Positions 15,745 through 23,940 of a DNA stretch of 50,836 nucleotides are shown one piece after another; position 1 is the first letter of the stretch; each line of letters begins with the position of its first letter. The position numbers and the translations under genes were made by a program. The notes under the pieces are model-generated. The model was not told where the DNA came from. It did no database searches and saw only the letters and a list, made by a program, of their open reading frames with translations. The stretch is from contig JAGXRQ010000132.1 in assembly GCA_018335675.1 (NCBI GenBank), forward strand, positions 1 through 50,836, written 5' to 3'. Origin of the DNA: Bacteroidota bacterium. GTDB lineage: Bacteria; Bacteroidota; Bacteroidia; Bacteroidales; UBA7960.

Positions 15745-16977
15745 ATGAAGACAAAATTCTGTTTATTGGTTTCCTTTTTACTAATTGGCATTTCCTCTTT
15801 TGCAGAAAACGATACTACTGAAGTCTCCACGACTAATTATCACAGGGATTACACACTTCTGTATTCTCCAAATTACGACATGCTAAACTCCAGCGAAAAC
15901 TCCAGAACGGCAGCAAAGATGCTGATTGATGCATACTGGCGTGGGATTGGTCCCAAAATTAAAAACAAGACTATTGGCAGCATTTCCGGATTTCTTTGGA
16001 CATTCGCAACTACATGGTCTGCTACTCTTTGGCCGCATGAGTATGGGCATAAACTTAGGGCTTTACAAATAGGAGGTGATTTCCATATTGAGAAGTTTTC
16101 CTTCCCTGTTGCTTTTGGAAGATTTGAACTACCTGAAAATGTTACCCTTGAAGATGAGACTCTGATAATTATTGGTGGTATTGAAGCTAATAGCATGATG
16201 TCGAGAGATGTTATAAACGATTTATATAAATATGGAGGATTATATAATGATGAGCTTTTTACCGGATTTTTCAACAGATTAATTTGGCCAACATATTCTC
16301 TTATGCTCAGGTTTGATGTTGATGACCCTGCCTCTTGGATAGATGAGAACGGCGACCCAATGTGCTTTGGAGATGCTGCCTGCTTCGCAAAATTTGTTTG
16401 GGAAATGGGTGGGAACGAGTTTTTTATGAATGACGGCTCAATAAATCCAAGTTTTGTAAGCTTTTATCATCAGTTGGGAATTATAGGATTAGCTTGGAAT
16501 CTGGTTGACCTTAACTTTTACAGGGGTGCCAAAGCAATAGCATCCGGAGAACTCAACGGCCAGAAACCTAAATACCTTTTAGGAGATGAATCCAATGGAT
16601 GGGCTTATTCTACATTATTCAACACATCAGTATTAGGAGCTGAATTATATCTGAATAACTATTTAAAAATTCAGAATCAGCTATATTCCATATATCTTAA
16701 GTACGGATTTCCTTTGGAAAATAATGGGATAGGCATAACAGCATACAATGTAATTGACTTACCTCGTTTTAAATCAGATTTAACTATTGAAGGCTGGAAG
16801 CAAAAATTTTACGGAACAGGAATTTCCGCCACAACCACTCTGTCGTTTTCATTGTCGAAAAAGTTCGACATACTTGCACAAGCGGGCTGGAAATCCAAAG
16901 GTTATGTTTTAGGCCGTCCGCTTGATGAAGGTTTTGTTGGTTTCGCAGGATTAAGGTATAAAATGTTTGGGCTTTAG
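15745..16977 (+). CDS. Exported protein of unknown function with an HEYGH motif
   Basis: The protein has 410 residues. A signal peptide is likely (MKTKFCLLVSFLLIGISSFA, then ENDTTEV). Residues 97-102, PHEYGH, form an HExxH zincin-like motif inside the hydrophobic segment FLWTFATTWSATLWPHEYGH, which recalls membrane-associated metalloproteases. IIGGIEANSMM (around 143-153) could supply a third metal ligand (Glu). The C-terminal third has alternating hydrophobic patterns and ends GFAGLRYKMFGL, compatible with outer-membrane beta-strands. I do not recognise the family. It may be an outer-membrane or periplasmic metallopeptidase, but the motif could be fortuitous. TAATTTTG at 15693-15700 is a possible -7 element. 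It is convergent with the BRO-N gene, nine bases away. Confidence 0.7.
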   Translation: MKTKFCLLVSFLLIGISSFAENDTTEVSTTNYHRDYTLLYSPNYDMLNSSENSRTAAKMLIDAYWRGIGPKIKNKTIGSISGFLWTFATTWSATLWPHEYGHKLRALQIGGDFHIEKFSFPVAFGRFELPENVTLEDETLIIIGGIEANSMMSRDVINDLYKYGGLYNDELFTGFFNRLIWPTYSLMLRFDVDDPASWIDENGDPMCFGDAACFAKFVWEMGGNEFFMNDGSINPSFVSFYHQLGIIGLAWNLVDLNFYRGAKAIASGELNGQKPKYLLGDESNGWAYSTLFNTSVLGAELYLNNYLKIQNQLYSIYLKYGFPLENNGIGITAYNVIDLPRFKSDLTIEGWKQKFYGTGISATTTLSFSLSKKFDILAQAGWKSKGYVLGRPLDEGFVGFAGLRYKMFGL

Positions 16978-16985
16978 GATCAAAC

Positions 16986-17849
16986 TTATTTCTTCTTGCC
17001 CTTATTAGCATTAAGTGATTTTTTCTGCTTGATTCCTGTTAACGCATCCTTTGCATTAACAGGAGTTACAACCTTTTTCCCTGTTTTGGCTTCCAATTCC
17101 AGTCTTGCAACTTTTGCAACATTCCCACCTTGTTTTGCAACTATTTTGCTTTCCTCAAAATCTGAAGGGTTTACCACTTGCGAAATATCTTTTGTAGAAG
17201 CTTCTGCAAGCATATTCAAAATCAATTCAGTATTGGTCATATTGTCTCTAAGGTTTTCTTTTTTCAAACCCTTGAGTATTTTGTATTCTTTAGTAGTTTT
17301 ATCCGCCCAGGCTTTGGTTATAATATCTGTTAGGATTGCAAATTGAAAGCCTTCTTTTAGCCCTCGTTTTTTCCATTCATCTGTAAGTTCCTTCCTTATT
17401 TCAATGCTTTTGAGTCGTTGGTTAATCCAGTTTTCAGAATATCCCAACATCATATACTGCTCCAAAGCCCTATCTATGCTTAACTCAGGGTCTTGCATTT
17501 CATCTAATCGCTCAGAGGCCACATGTGCCAGCCACAGTTTAAAAGGTTCCGCTTTAGGTGATGGAATGGATTGAATTAATCGAAAAAGCTGCTCGGCATC
17601 AGCCACATCGGTCAGTCTCATTTTACCATCTGCTGCAATCATTTTCAAACCGTGACAATTCGTCACGGTTTCATTTCCTTCTTCCTTAAGTCGTTGCTTC
17701 AACTTTCGCCAATAGGCAAGTGGATTAACACTATCAGTAAGTACGGCAACCACATCTACAATCGAAATGTACCATTTCTCCTGATCGGCATCCCAAATCG
17801 AACGCACTTGTTTTTCTTCAAACAATTTAATTGCTGTACTTTTGGTCAT
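16986..17849 (-). CDS. BRO-N domain protein, phage antirepressor-like
   Basis: The protein has 287 residues. The N-terminal BRO domain is seen in VRSIWDADQEKWYISIVDVV and AVLTDSVNPLAYWRKLKQRL, followed by CHGLKMIAADGKMRLTDVAD. The middle is helical (ERLDEMQDPELSIDRALEQY) and the last 40 residues are Lys-rich (KQKKSLNANKGKKK). BRO-N proteins bind DNA and occur in phages and as lone chromosomal genes in Bacteroidota, where function is unclear. No phage structural genes are nearby. A 15-bp perfect palindrome 24 bp upstream of the start could be its own operator. Confidence 0.85.
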   Translation of the reverse strand: MTKSTAIKLFEEKQVRSIWDADQEKWYISIVDVVAVLTDSVNPLAYWRKLKQRLKEEGNETVTNCHGLKMIAADGKMRLTDVADAEQLFRLIQSIPSPKAEPFKLWLAHVASERLDEMQDPELSIDRALEQYMMLGYSENWINQRLKSIEIRKELTDEWKKRGLKEGFQFAILTDIITKAWADKTTKEYKILKGLKKENLRDNMTNTELILNMLAEASTKDISQVVNPSDFEESKIVAKQGGNVAKVARLELEAKTGKKVVTPVNAKDALTGIKQKKSLNANKGKKK

Positions 17850-17872
17850 AATTTTAAAATATTTTAATTTGG

Positions 17873-17887
17873 CGAAAACTGTTTTCG
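17873..17887. promoter_or_regulatory. Perfect palindrome upstream of BRO-N gene
   Basis: CGAAAACTGTTTTCG has 7-bp arms around one T. It lies 23 bases upstream of the start codon of the BRO-N gene, a common operator position for autoregulators. No binding data are available. Confidence 0.4.
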
Positions 17888-17995
17888 AGTCTTACCAATT
17901 GCTTTTATTTTTTATATTATGGGTTTCGATCATTATTAAATTATTTAATCTGAGTCGCTAATTTACGTTCTTAGGCTATATAATCCTTATAACAC

Positions 17996-19018
17996 CTATT
18001 GATCCAACAACTGAGCATCTCTTATTCTTCTTTGAAGAATATTAGAATAATCTCTACCCTTTTTTATCCCATAATCAACATATGCTTTTTGCGCCCACTT
18101 TCTGGCAGTTTCAAGGTCGCCCATAATCTCATACATTAGAGCAAGGTTAAACGCCGACCTTCCTGCTGTTTTCCTCTTGTGAGAGTTAACAGATTTATGC
18201 CAGGCTTCCATAGCGCCTTTCCAGTCGTTAACAGTTGCTCTTCTTACTCCAATTTTGAAGTCGGAGTTCCCTCTTCCTTTGGTATAAAACTCTCTGGTTA
18301 CTCTAATCCAAACCGGGCTAATTCTAGTGGCATAAACACTACCTGAGGCATAAGCAGTTTCATTAACAGCCTGACGGTTTTCAATTATAGACCCGATAAT
18401 AAGCTGCAATGCTGTGCCTGTTCGCTCCCACCTATTCACATGATTAAACATATACTCATCCGTAATTTCCTTTTTAACAGGGTCGTACATACGAAATCCC
18501 AACTTAACAGTTGCAACACCTTCTACATAAAACTCTTTTGCCAAAAACTCTTTACCACTTGAATCTTTTTTCTTAACATCTCTGGCTCCATTGGTTACCA
18601 AAAAATTTGAATCAAATGCTTCCAATAAGATCAGAGCATCAACATTATACTTTTTACACAATCTTTCTACTTCTGCCCATTGCATGTGTGATGGCCAATC
18701 ACCCCATAATGAAGGAGTTGTATATTCCTCACTTGTTCTAACAACTTCATACCTATAATTATCTTGTAAACTCCTATACAACCCTTCAATAGCTCTTTGA
18801 GAAGCTTCTTTGTTAAGAGCAGGCAGGCTTCCGGTCAAAACACCTGTAACCATAGCCGCATCCTTACTTTCAGGTATAGACCTATTAACTATTGCTACCT
18901 TATTAATATGTTGCCCAACATACACGGCTGCCGGTTTCTGAACCGGAACATAAACATTGCGGGTACAGGAAGCTGAAACCAATCCAGCTATCACAAACAA
19001 AAACAATAATCGCTTCAT
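17996..19018 (-). CDS. Lipoprotein of unknown function (DUF6340-like) with C-terminal TPR-like helices
   Basis: The protein has 340 residues. The signal ends in a lipobox, GLVSASC, with C17. VAIVNRSIPE, LYRSLQDNYRYEVVRTSEEY and VDALILLEAFDSNF fit a Bacteroidota lipoprotein family I recall as DUF6340. The C-terminal 80 residues, including DWKGAMEAWHKSVNSHKRKT and AFNLALMYEIMGDLETARKW, form TPR-like helical repeats. It is probably periplasmic, anchored in the outer membrane. It lies downstream of the FecA-like receptor on the same strand with a 129-bp gap, so co-transcription is possible but not shown. Function is unknown. Confidence 0.75.
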   Translation of the reverse strand: MKRLLFLFVIAGLVSASCTRNVYVPVQKPAAVYVGQHINKVAIVNRSIPESKDAAMVTGVLTGSLPALNKEASQRAIEGLYRSLQDNYRYEVVRTSEEYTTPSLWGDWPSHMQWAEVERLCKKYNVDALILLEAFDSNFLVTNGARDVKKKDSSGKEFLAKEFYVEGVATVKLGFRMYDPVKKEITDEYMFNHVNRWERTGTALQLIIGSIIENRQAVNETAYASGSVYATRISPVWIRVTREFYTKGRGNSDFKIGVRRATVNDWKGAMEAWHKSVNSHKRKTAGRSAFNLALMYEIMGDLETARKWAQKAYVDYGIKKGRDYSNILQRRIRDAQLLDQ

Positions 19019-19147
19019 AATGGTGTAAATATTAGGTTAATAATGAGTAGTAAAATTACAAAATCTGAAGTTATATTAAAAAAAAAGGTTATTAAACATT
19101 GCAAACAATCACAATGATTAATAACCTTCCAATTATAAATTAATCTC

Positions 19148-21607
19148 TCAGAATGAATAGCTAATTCTCGCAGTTATCATTCTTGGCAATCCCGCTCTAA
19201 TTCCCTGAGGTCTTCTAGTTGCAATGTATCTTTCATCAGTTAAATTTTTAACACCAATATTAATTCCCAAACCAGTTTTTGCGTGATTATACCAAACTGA
19301 TGCATTGATAATATTATAAGCCTCAAGTAAACCTATTCTACCATTTGCAGTGGCTTGAACATATTTATAATCTTCGTCATTATTATCAACTTGAATCCAA
19401 TGATAAACATCATCTGTATTTAACACATCTGTGTATTGCTTACCAATATAGTTTGAAGATAATCTGAAACCAAAGCCTAATGAATGTTCAATATTTAGAG
19501 CACCAAATATTGTTAAATCAGGCGCATATGGAGTTTTATTGCCATTAACATTAATATATTCATCAGGACTATTAGTATTTTGAGATTTTTTGTATAGAAC
19601 ATATCTGTCGCTGGAAAACCTGGAGTCTGTATATGTTGCTGAACCTATTGCATTAACTGACCAGTTTTCGGGTAACCAATAGTCAAATGGAATTAACAAT
19701 GACAGTTCCATTCCCTTATGCAAAGTTTCTCCACCATTAATATAACCTGAACCTAATCCACCTGAAGATTCAGAAACCGGAATTACTTGATTTGAAAAAT
19801 CCATGTGGAACAAAGTGTATTCAAGAGCAAAACCTTTGATGTTGATTCTGGTTCCTAATTCAAAATTCCAACTTTTTTCGGCGTCAAGTTGCAAATCCTG
19901 CCCTTCATTGCTAATCGCATCTTTTATTCTTGGAGGGGCAAATCCCCTATGAATACCAGTAAAAAATCCAATATTTTTGCTTATATTATAGTTTATTCCT
20001 GCACCCGGGATTAAAGCAAATACGCTACTATTAGCTGTTAACAATGTGTCTTTGAAATTTCTTCTCATTATTTCTCTTTCATACCAGATATTCTCACTTC
20101 TAACACCAGCAGTAAATGATAATTTTTCATTAAACAGCAGCATGTTTTGCAAAAAACCACTAGCTGTATTCCCTATACGTATTTCATCATCACGCAAGTT
20201 ACCAGAAGAATACAAAGCATTTGTTCCATCAATCCTTTGCTCATATGCTTTTTCATGTAAAAATCTCACTCCTGCGTCAGTCTTTGAAATCATATTAGCT
20301 ACATTAAATTGATATGACAACCTCGGCTCAATGCCCGCAACTTCAAACTTTCTATTTCTATGCCCTGTTGAATTTCTCATATAAATTGCTCCATCAGGCT
20401 CATCTTCAAACCCATGCCAAATGCCTGTCAAATTAGAGGCAGAAGCATTATTTGTAAAGTCCTGTCGTTTCCAGTTTCTTTCTGTAGTATATGCAAATGC
20501 CGTGGTATTAATCTGTAGATTATCCCCCGAGTTATATTTATGAATTAATCCGACAGAGTATCTTTTTATATTAAGATTATCTTCAGGGGCTATTCTCAAA
20601 TCGTCCATGATTCCAGAATCAAACATAGGTTGAGTGAGACCAACGTAGGTTGAATTAGAATTTTCGTTATAATACCCTAATTTAATTATAGCAGAGGATT
20701 TTTCTGAAAAAGAGGTTATGAATTTTGAATTAATATCATGAAACAAAAACTCTGTTGGTCCAAAGTTCTCTGCTTGTTTTCTTTGGAGATTTAATGTATA
20801 CCCAAAATTATCAATTGTATTTCCAAAATTTATTTTCGCATTATAAAATCCTTTATCTCCAGCCCACAAAGAAGCCTTTCCTTCCAGTTCAGAAGGAGCA
20901 TCTGCTGTAAGGTAATTTATTACCCCTCCAATTGTTTGTGGCCCAAAAAGTATAGAGCCATTACCTTTTAGTATTTCTACACCACTCATTCTATCAATAC
21001 TTGGCGTATAATACATCTCCGGCTCACCATAAGGCGCTAATGCCACAGGAATACCATCTTCAAGAATAAGAACATTCCTGCTTTTATCAGGGTCAAGGCC
21101 TCTAATACCAACATTTAGTCGCAGACCTGCTCCCTCCTCCTCAACAACATTTATCCCGGGAACATTTCTGAAAACTTCATTGCCACTTATTGGCGAAGTA
21201 ATATCTAATTCTCTCTGACTTACTATCTTTGCTGATCCGGGCAAAAATCTCAATATCCCAACTCTACTGCCGGATATTACTACCTGCTCAAGTAGTAAGT
21301 AATCTTCTCCAATGTCAATTTGAATGTTTGAATTAAAATCATCTGGATTAACCTTTTTATAGACACTTTTATATCCCAAACCTTTTACACTCAAAACAAC
21401 TTCAGCATTGGCCGGAACATCAATTGAGAAGTTCCCATCTGCGTCTGTAATAGAGCCATTGTTTGTGCCATTTAAATAAACAGCCACATATGGCACGCCC
21501 TTGCCAGAATTTGTCACTATGCCTTTAACAGCATTATAACTTTCAAATGAATATGATTTAAAACCAATCATTAAAAACAAAATCGAAATTTTAAAAACTT
21601 TCCCCAT
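19148..21607 (-). CDS. FecA-like TonB-dependent outer-membrane receptor
   Basis: The protein has 819 residues. A signal peptide is followed by a carboxypeptidase-regulatory-like domain (about 25-105: VKGIVTNSGKGVPYVAVYLN, GSITDADGNFSI). The plug domain contains FRNVPGINVVEEEGAGLRLN, GIRGLDPDKSRNVLILEDGI and GNGSILFGPQTIGGVINYLT, close to the plug signature of FecA-type receptors. A long beta-barrel ends with ARISYSF, a typical terminal aromatic. It imports a ligand across the outer membrane using TonB energy; ferric citrate or another ferric chelate is the family-based guess. There is no FecR/FecI pair next to it. The LuxR/hemerythrin pair upstream on the same strand would fit an iron theme but is not proof. 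Confidence 0.9.
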   Translation of the reverse strand: MGKVFKISILFLMIGFKSYSFESYNAVKGIVTNSGKGVPYVAVYLNGTNNGSITDADGNFSIDVPANAEVVLSVKGLGYKSVYKKVNPDDFNSNIQIDIGEDYLLLEQVVISGSRVGILRFLPGSAKIVSQRELDITSPISGNEVFRNVPGINVVEEEGAGLRLNVGIRGLDPDKSRNVLILEDGIPVALAPYGEPEMYYTPSIDRMSGVEILKGNGSILFGPQTIGGVINYLTADAPSELEGKASLWAGDKGFYNAKINFGNTIDNFGYTLNLQRKQAENFGPTEFLFHDINSKFITSFSEKSSAIIKLGYYNENSNSTYVGLTQPMFDSGIMDDLRIAPEDNLNIKRYSVGLIHKYNSGDNLQINTTAFAYTTERNWKRQDFTNNASASNLTGIWHGFEDEPDGAIYMRNSTGHRNRKFEVAGIEPRLSYQFNVANMISKTDAGVRFLHEKAYEQRIDGTNALYSSGNLRDDEIRIGNTASGFLQNMLLFNEKLSFTAGVRSENIWYEREIMRRNFKDTLLTANSSVFALIPGAGINYNISKNIGFFTGIHRGFAPPRIKDAISNEGQDLQLDAEKSWNFELGTRINIKGFALEYTLFHMDFSNQVIPVSESSGGLGSGYINGGETLHKGMELSLLIPFDYWLPENWSVNAIGSATYTDSRFSSDRYVLYKKSQNTNSPDEYINVNGNKTPYAPDLTIFGALNIEHSLGFGFRLSSNYIGKQYTDVLNTDDVYHWIQVDNNDEDYKYVQATANGRIGLLEAYNIINASVWYNHAKTGLGINIGVKNLTDERYIATRRPQGIRAGLPRMITARISYSF

Positions 21608-21805
21608 TTCTTTAGTTAGTTAAATTATTATTGTACTTAATTGCCTATTAAGGTTTCTTAAAAAACTTTGTTACACACAAAGCATTCAAATTACATTGGC
21701 AAAAGTACTTCGGAGATAATTCTATGGCAATACCTAAAACTAATGAAAGAATCTGGGTAACTCCCTAAAATGAATGAATATGAATACTGTTTATGCAGTA
21801 AAACA
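21608..21805. other. Intergenic region with no clear feature
   Basis: AT-rich gap between the receptor and the LuxR-type gene. I see no exact TAnnTTTG promoter and no strong hairpin. Confidence 0.4.
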
Positions 21806-22396
21806 TTACATAGCAGCCTCATCCATGCTTATTATATTTTGCAAAATGGCAAAAACAGTTAAGCCAGATATTGATTTAATGCCAAGTTTGTTTGTTATGT
21901 TTTTTCGGTGAGTCATAACAGTATGTGGGCTTAAGTGCATATTAGCGGCTATTTCCTTATTTGAATTGCCCTTCGCTATATACTTCAGAACTTCTGTTTC
22001 TCTTTCACTTAGAGTTTCCGACACATCATTAATTTTCTTTTTTCTAACAGAAGCATCTATTTTATTAAATATTTCAGCTGAATTATCGCGAGGAGTAATA
22101 AATACTTCAAATGTTTTTTTGCAAATTGGTTTTGGATTATCTAGAAAAGGGATTATAGAATGCTGATGAGATTTTGCAGTTGATGTAATGCTTGGAGTAA
22201 TAATATCAATTGGAAGAATTATGCATAATTGTTCATATTGAAGTAATTGTTTTTTGTAATAAGACAGGTCAAAATCCGAAAGTATGAGCAGATTTTCATA
22301 GTTCTTCAAAATGGCCGAAGACAAGGAAAGTCTGACTTGCTCAAACGGTGATACAACGCATATAAATAATGCACTCATATCTAGCTTATTAAACAT
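21806..22396 (-). CDS. LuxR-type HTH transcriptional regulator
   Basis: The protein has 196 residues. The C-terminal LuxR/GerE domain is clear: LSERETEVLKYIAKGNSNKE, then IAANMHLSPHTVMTHRKNIT and NKLGI. The N-terminal 125 residues resemble a degenerate receiver-like fold (MSALFICVVSPFEQVRLSLS, ILPIDIITP) without an obvious phosphorylatable Asp in the usual context. It overlaps the hemerythrin-domain gene by 8 bp, so the two are translationally coupled and the hemerythrin-like protein may sense or report the signal. I recall similar pairs in other Bacteroidota. The target genes are unknown; the FecA-like receptor downstream is a candidate. Confidence 0.85.
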   Translation of the reverse strand: MFNKLDMSALFICVVSPFEQVRLSLSSAILKNYENLLILSDFDLSYYKKQLLQYEQLCIILPIDIITPSITSTAKSHQHSIIPFLDNPKPICKKTFEVFITPRDNSAEIFNKIDASVRKKKINDVSETLSERETEVLKYIAKGNSNKEIAANMHLSPHTVMTHRKNITNKLGIKSISGLTVFAILQNIISMDEAAM

Positions 22397-23114
22397 TTTT
22401 AAATAATTGATTTTCCAATTCCCTTACAACCGGAACCATCATAAGATCTTCAAGCTGCGCGTGCTCATAAACATCCTTTTCAAGCTGAAAAACAGTAACT
22501 AATATTTGAATGACTTCAAAATGATTTTCAAACGGTGGTAAGTATTTTATGATTATATTTTTAAGGTCGTTAAGCTTTTCATCGAGATTATCGTGTTCTT
22601 TTTCAAAATCAACAATTGAACTATGTCTTATTTTATCAATAACACTATTATCCAATCTCCCGGAGTTATATGCCTGATGCAGTTCCAAAACATATGGGAA
22701 TACATTTTTTTCTTCGTTTTCCAAATGAGCAACAAGCTCGGCTTTATATTGATTGAAGAATTTTTTAAGCAACCCAATGTCTTTAATTCTATCTGGCTCC
22801 TTTACTTCAAGCTTCTTAATATTGTCATCAATAAATGGGATAAGCCTTCTGAGGTAATAATCATGCGTTATTCTTAAATACTTTATTAAATCCGTTAGCA
22901 GTTTTTTATTCTCTTCGATATCTGTGGGAACCTCATTATACAAAAACAACCTTACAATTTGCAAAAACAACTTAGGGTTAATTTTATATGATTGACAAAT
23001 ATTATCTATTGTTTTATCTCCAAAGCCAAGTTTTATATTAAGACGATCAAGTATTGACAATGAAAACACATCTGCAAAAATCAGATCTGCCATTCTAGTA
23101 TTTAGTGTTATCAT
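22389..23114 (-). CDS. Hemerythrin-like (Ric/ScdA-type) domain protein
   Basis: The protein has 241 residues. Residues 1-55 resemble the ScdA N-terminal domain, but the usual Cys-Cys pair is replaced (LGFGDKTIDNICQSYKI). The hemerythrin HHE domain follows, with ligands suggested by THDYYLRRLIPFI, VAHLENEEKNVFPYV, FEKEHDNLDEKLNDL and EHAQLEDLMMVPVV, a full set of His and Glu for a di-iron site. Ric/ScdA proteins help repair iron-sulfur clusters after nitrosative or oxidative stress. The altered N-terminus and coupling to a LuxR regulator suggest a sensory role here, as inference. The ATG at 23114 is well placed. Confidence 0.82.
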   Translation of the reverse strand: MITLNTRMADLIFADVFSLSILDRLNIKLGFGDKTIDNICQSYKINPKLFLQIVRLFLYNEVPTDIEENKKLLTDLIKYLRITHDYYLRRLIPFIDDNIKKLEVKEPDRIKDIGLLKKFFNQYKAELVAHLENEEKNVFPYVLELHQAYNSGRLDNSVIDKIRHSSIVDFEKEHDNLDEKLNDLKNIIIKYLPPFENHFEVIQILVTVFQLEKDVYEHAQLEDLMMVPVVRELENQLFKNV

Positions 23115-23185
23115 ATTTTTTTATAGTTTAAGGCAAATTTATAAAAATTGTTCATCTTTGCACTCAAATTAATGATATTGAAGAA

Positions 23186-23809
23186 ATGGGAATTCTTGAA
23201 ATTATTGGTTATTTCGCCTCAGTAACAATTGCGGTCTCTATGACCATGAGTTCGATAGTGAAATTCCGAATAATCAACCTTATTGGCGCATTTACTTTTG
23301 CAACTTATGGATATCTTATTGGTGCTTTACCTATTGGGCTGCTGAATACTTTTGTAGTTTCAGTTGACATTTTTTACCTATATAAAAATTTTTCTAAAAA
23401 AGAGGTATTTGAAACTCTTGAAGTTAGAAGCGACAACAGATACCTTCTGAGATTTGTTGACTTTTACAACAAAGATATTCAGAAGTTTTTTCCGGGTTTT
23501 TCATACAAACCTGAAGTAAATACAGTAAGTTTTTTTATACTCAGAGATATGGCTGTTGCCGGTCTTTTTCTTGCTAGGCGAGAAGATGATAATATTCTTA
23601 GAGTTGGCATTGACTACGTATTACCAGAATATAGAGATTTTAAAAATGGTAAATTTGTATATCAAATTCTTCAAAATAAGTTTATTGAAAAAGGATTTAC
23701 AAAAATTACAACAGATAGCAAAAACAAGCAGCATATTAAGTATTTGAAAAAAATAGGCTTTAAGCAAAAAGAAAGCGGTATCTGGGAATTGGATATCATA
23801 AATAACTAA
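23186..23809 (+). CDS. YgjV-like membrane domain fused to a GNAT-like domain
   Basis: The protein has 207 residues. The first 70 residues form two to three membrane helices: LEIIGYFASVTIAVSMTMSS, LIGAFTFATYGYLIGALPI and LLNTFVVSVDIFYLY, matching YgjV-like or small PQ-loop-like membrane proteins. The C-terminal 130 residues are soluble, and RVGIDYVLPEYRDFKNGKFV plus TDSKNKQHIKYLKKIGFKQK look like the end of a GNAT acetyltransferase fold, where KNxxHxxYLxxxGF is the usual terminal motif. The expected acetyl-CoA-binding Q/RxxGxG/A loop is not obvious, with DFKNGKFV in its place. Function is unknown. Transcribed divergently from the hemerythrin gene. Confidence 0.65.
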   Translation: MGILEIIGYFASVTIAVSMTMSSIVKFRIINLIGAFTFATYGYLIGALPIGLLNTFVVSVDIFYLYKNFSKKEVFETLEVRSDNRYLLRFVDFYNKDIQKFFPGFSYKPEVNTVSFFILRDMAVAGLFLARREDDNILRVGIDYVLPEYRDFKNGKFVYQILQNKFIEKGFTKITTDSKNKQHIKYLKKIGFKQKESGIWELDIINN

Positions 23810-23940
23810 CCATATTGTTATGAAACGAGCATGATTCGTTAAACACAAACACGGATGAAAATCATCATGCGAGTTCCATCCGACAACCGAGCTTGAAAAG
23901 CGAGCTCAGCGAAGCTAAATTAAAAACAAATTATTTACGT

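Noticed and set aside
16986-17849. Prophage around the BRO-N gene
   Set aside because: No integrase, capsid, terminase or tail genes are nearby.
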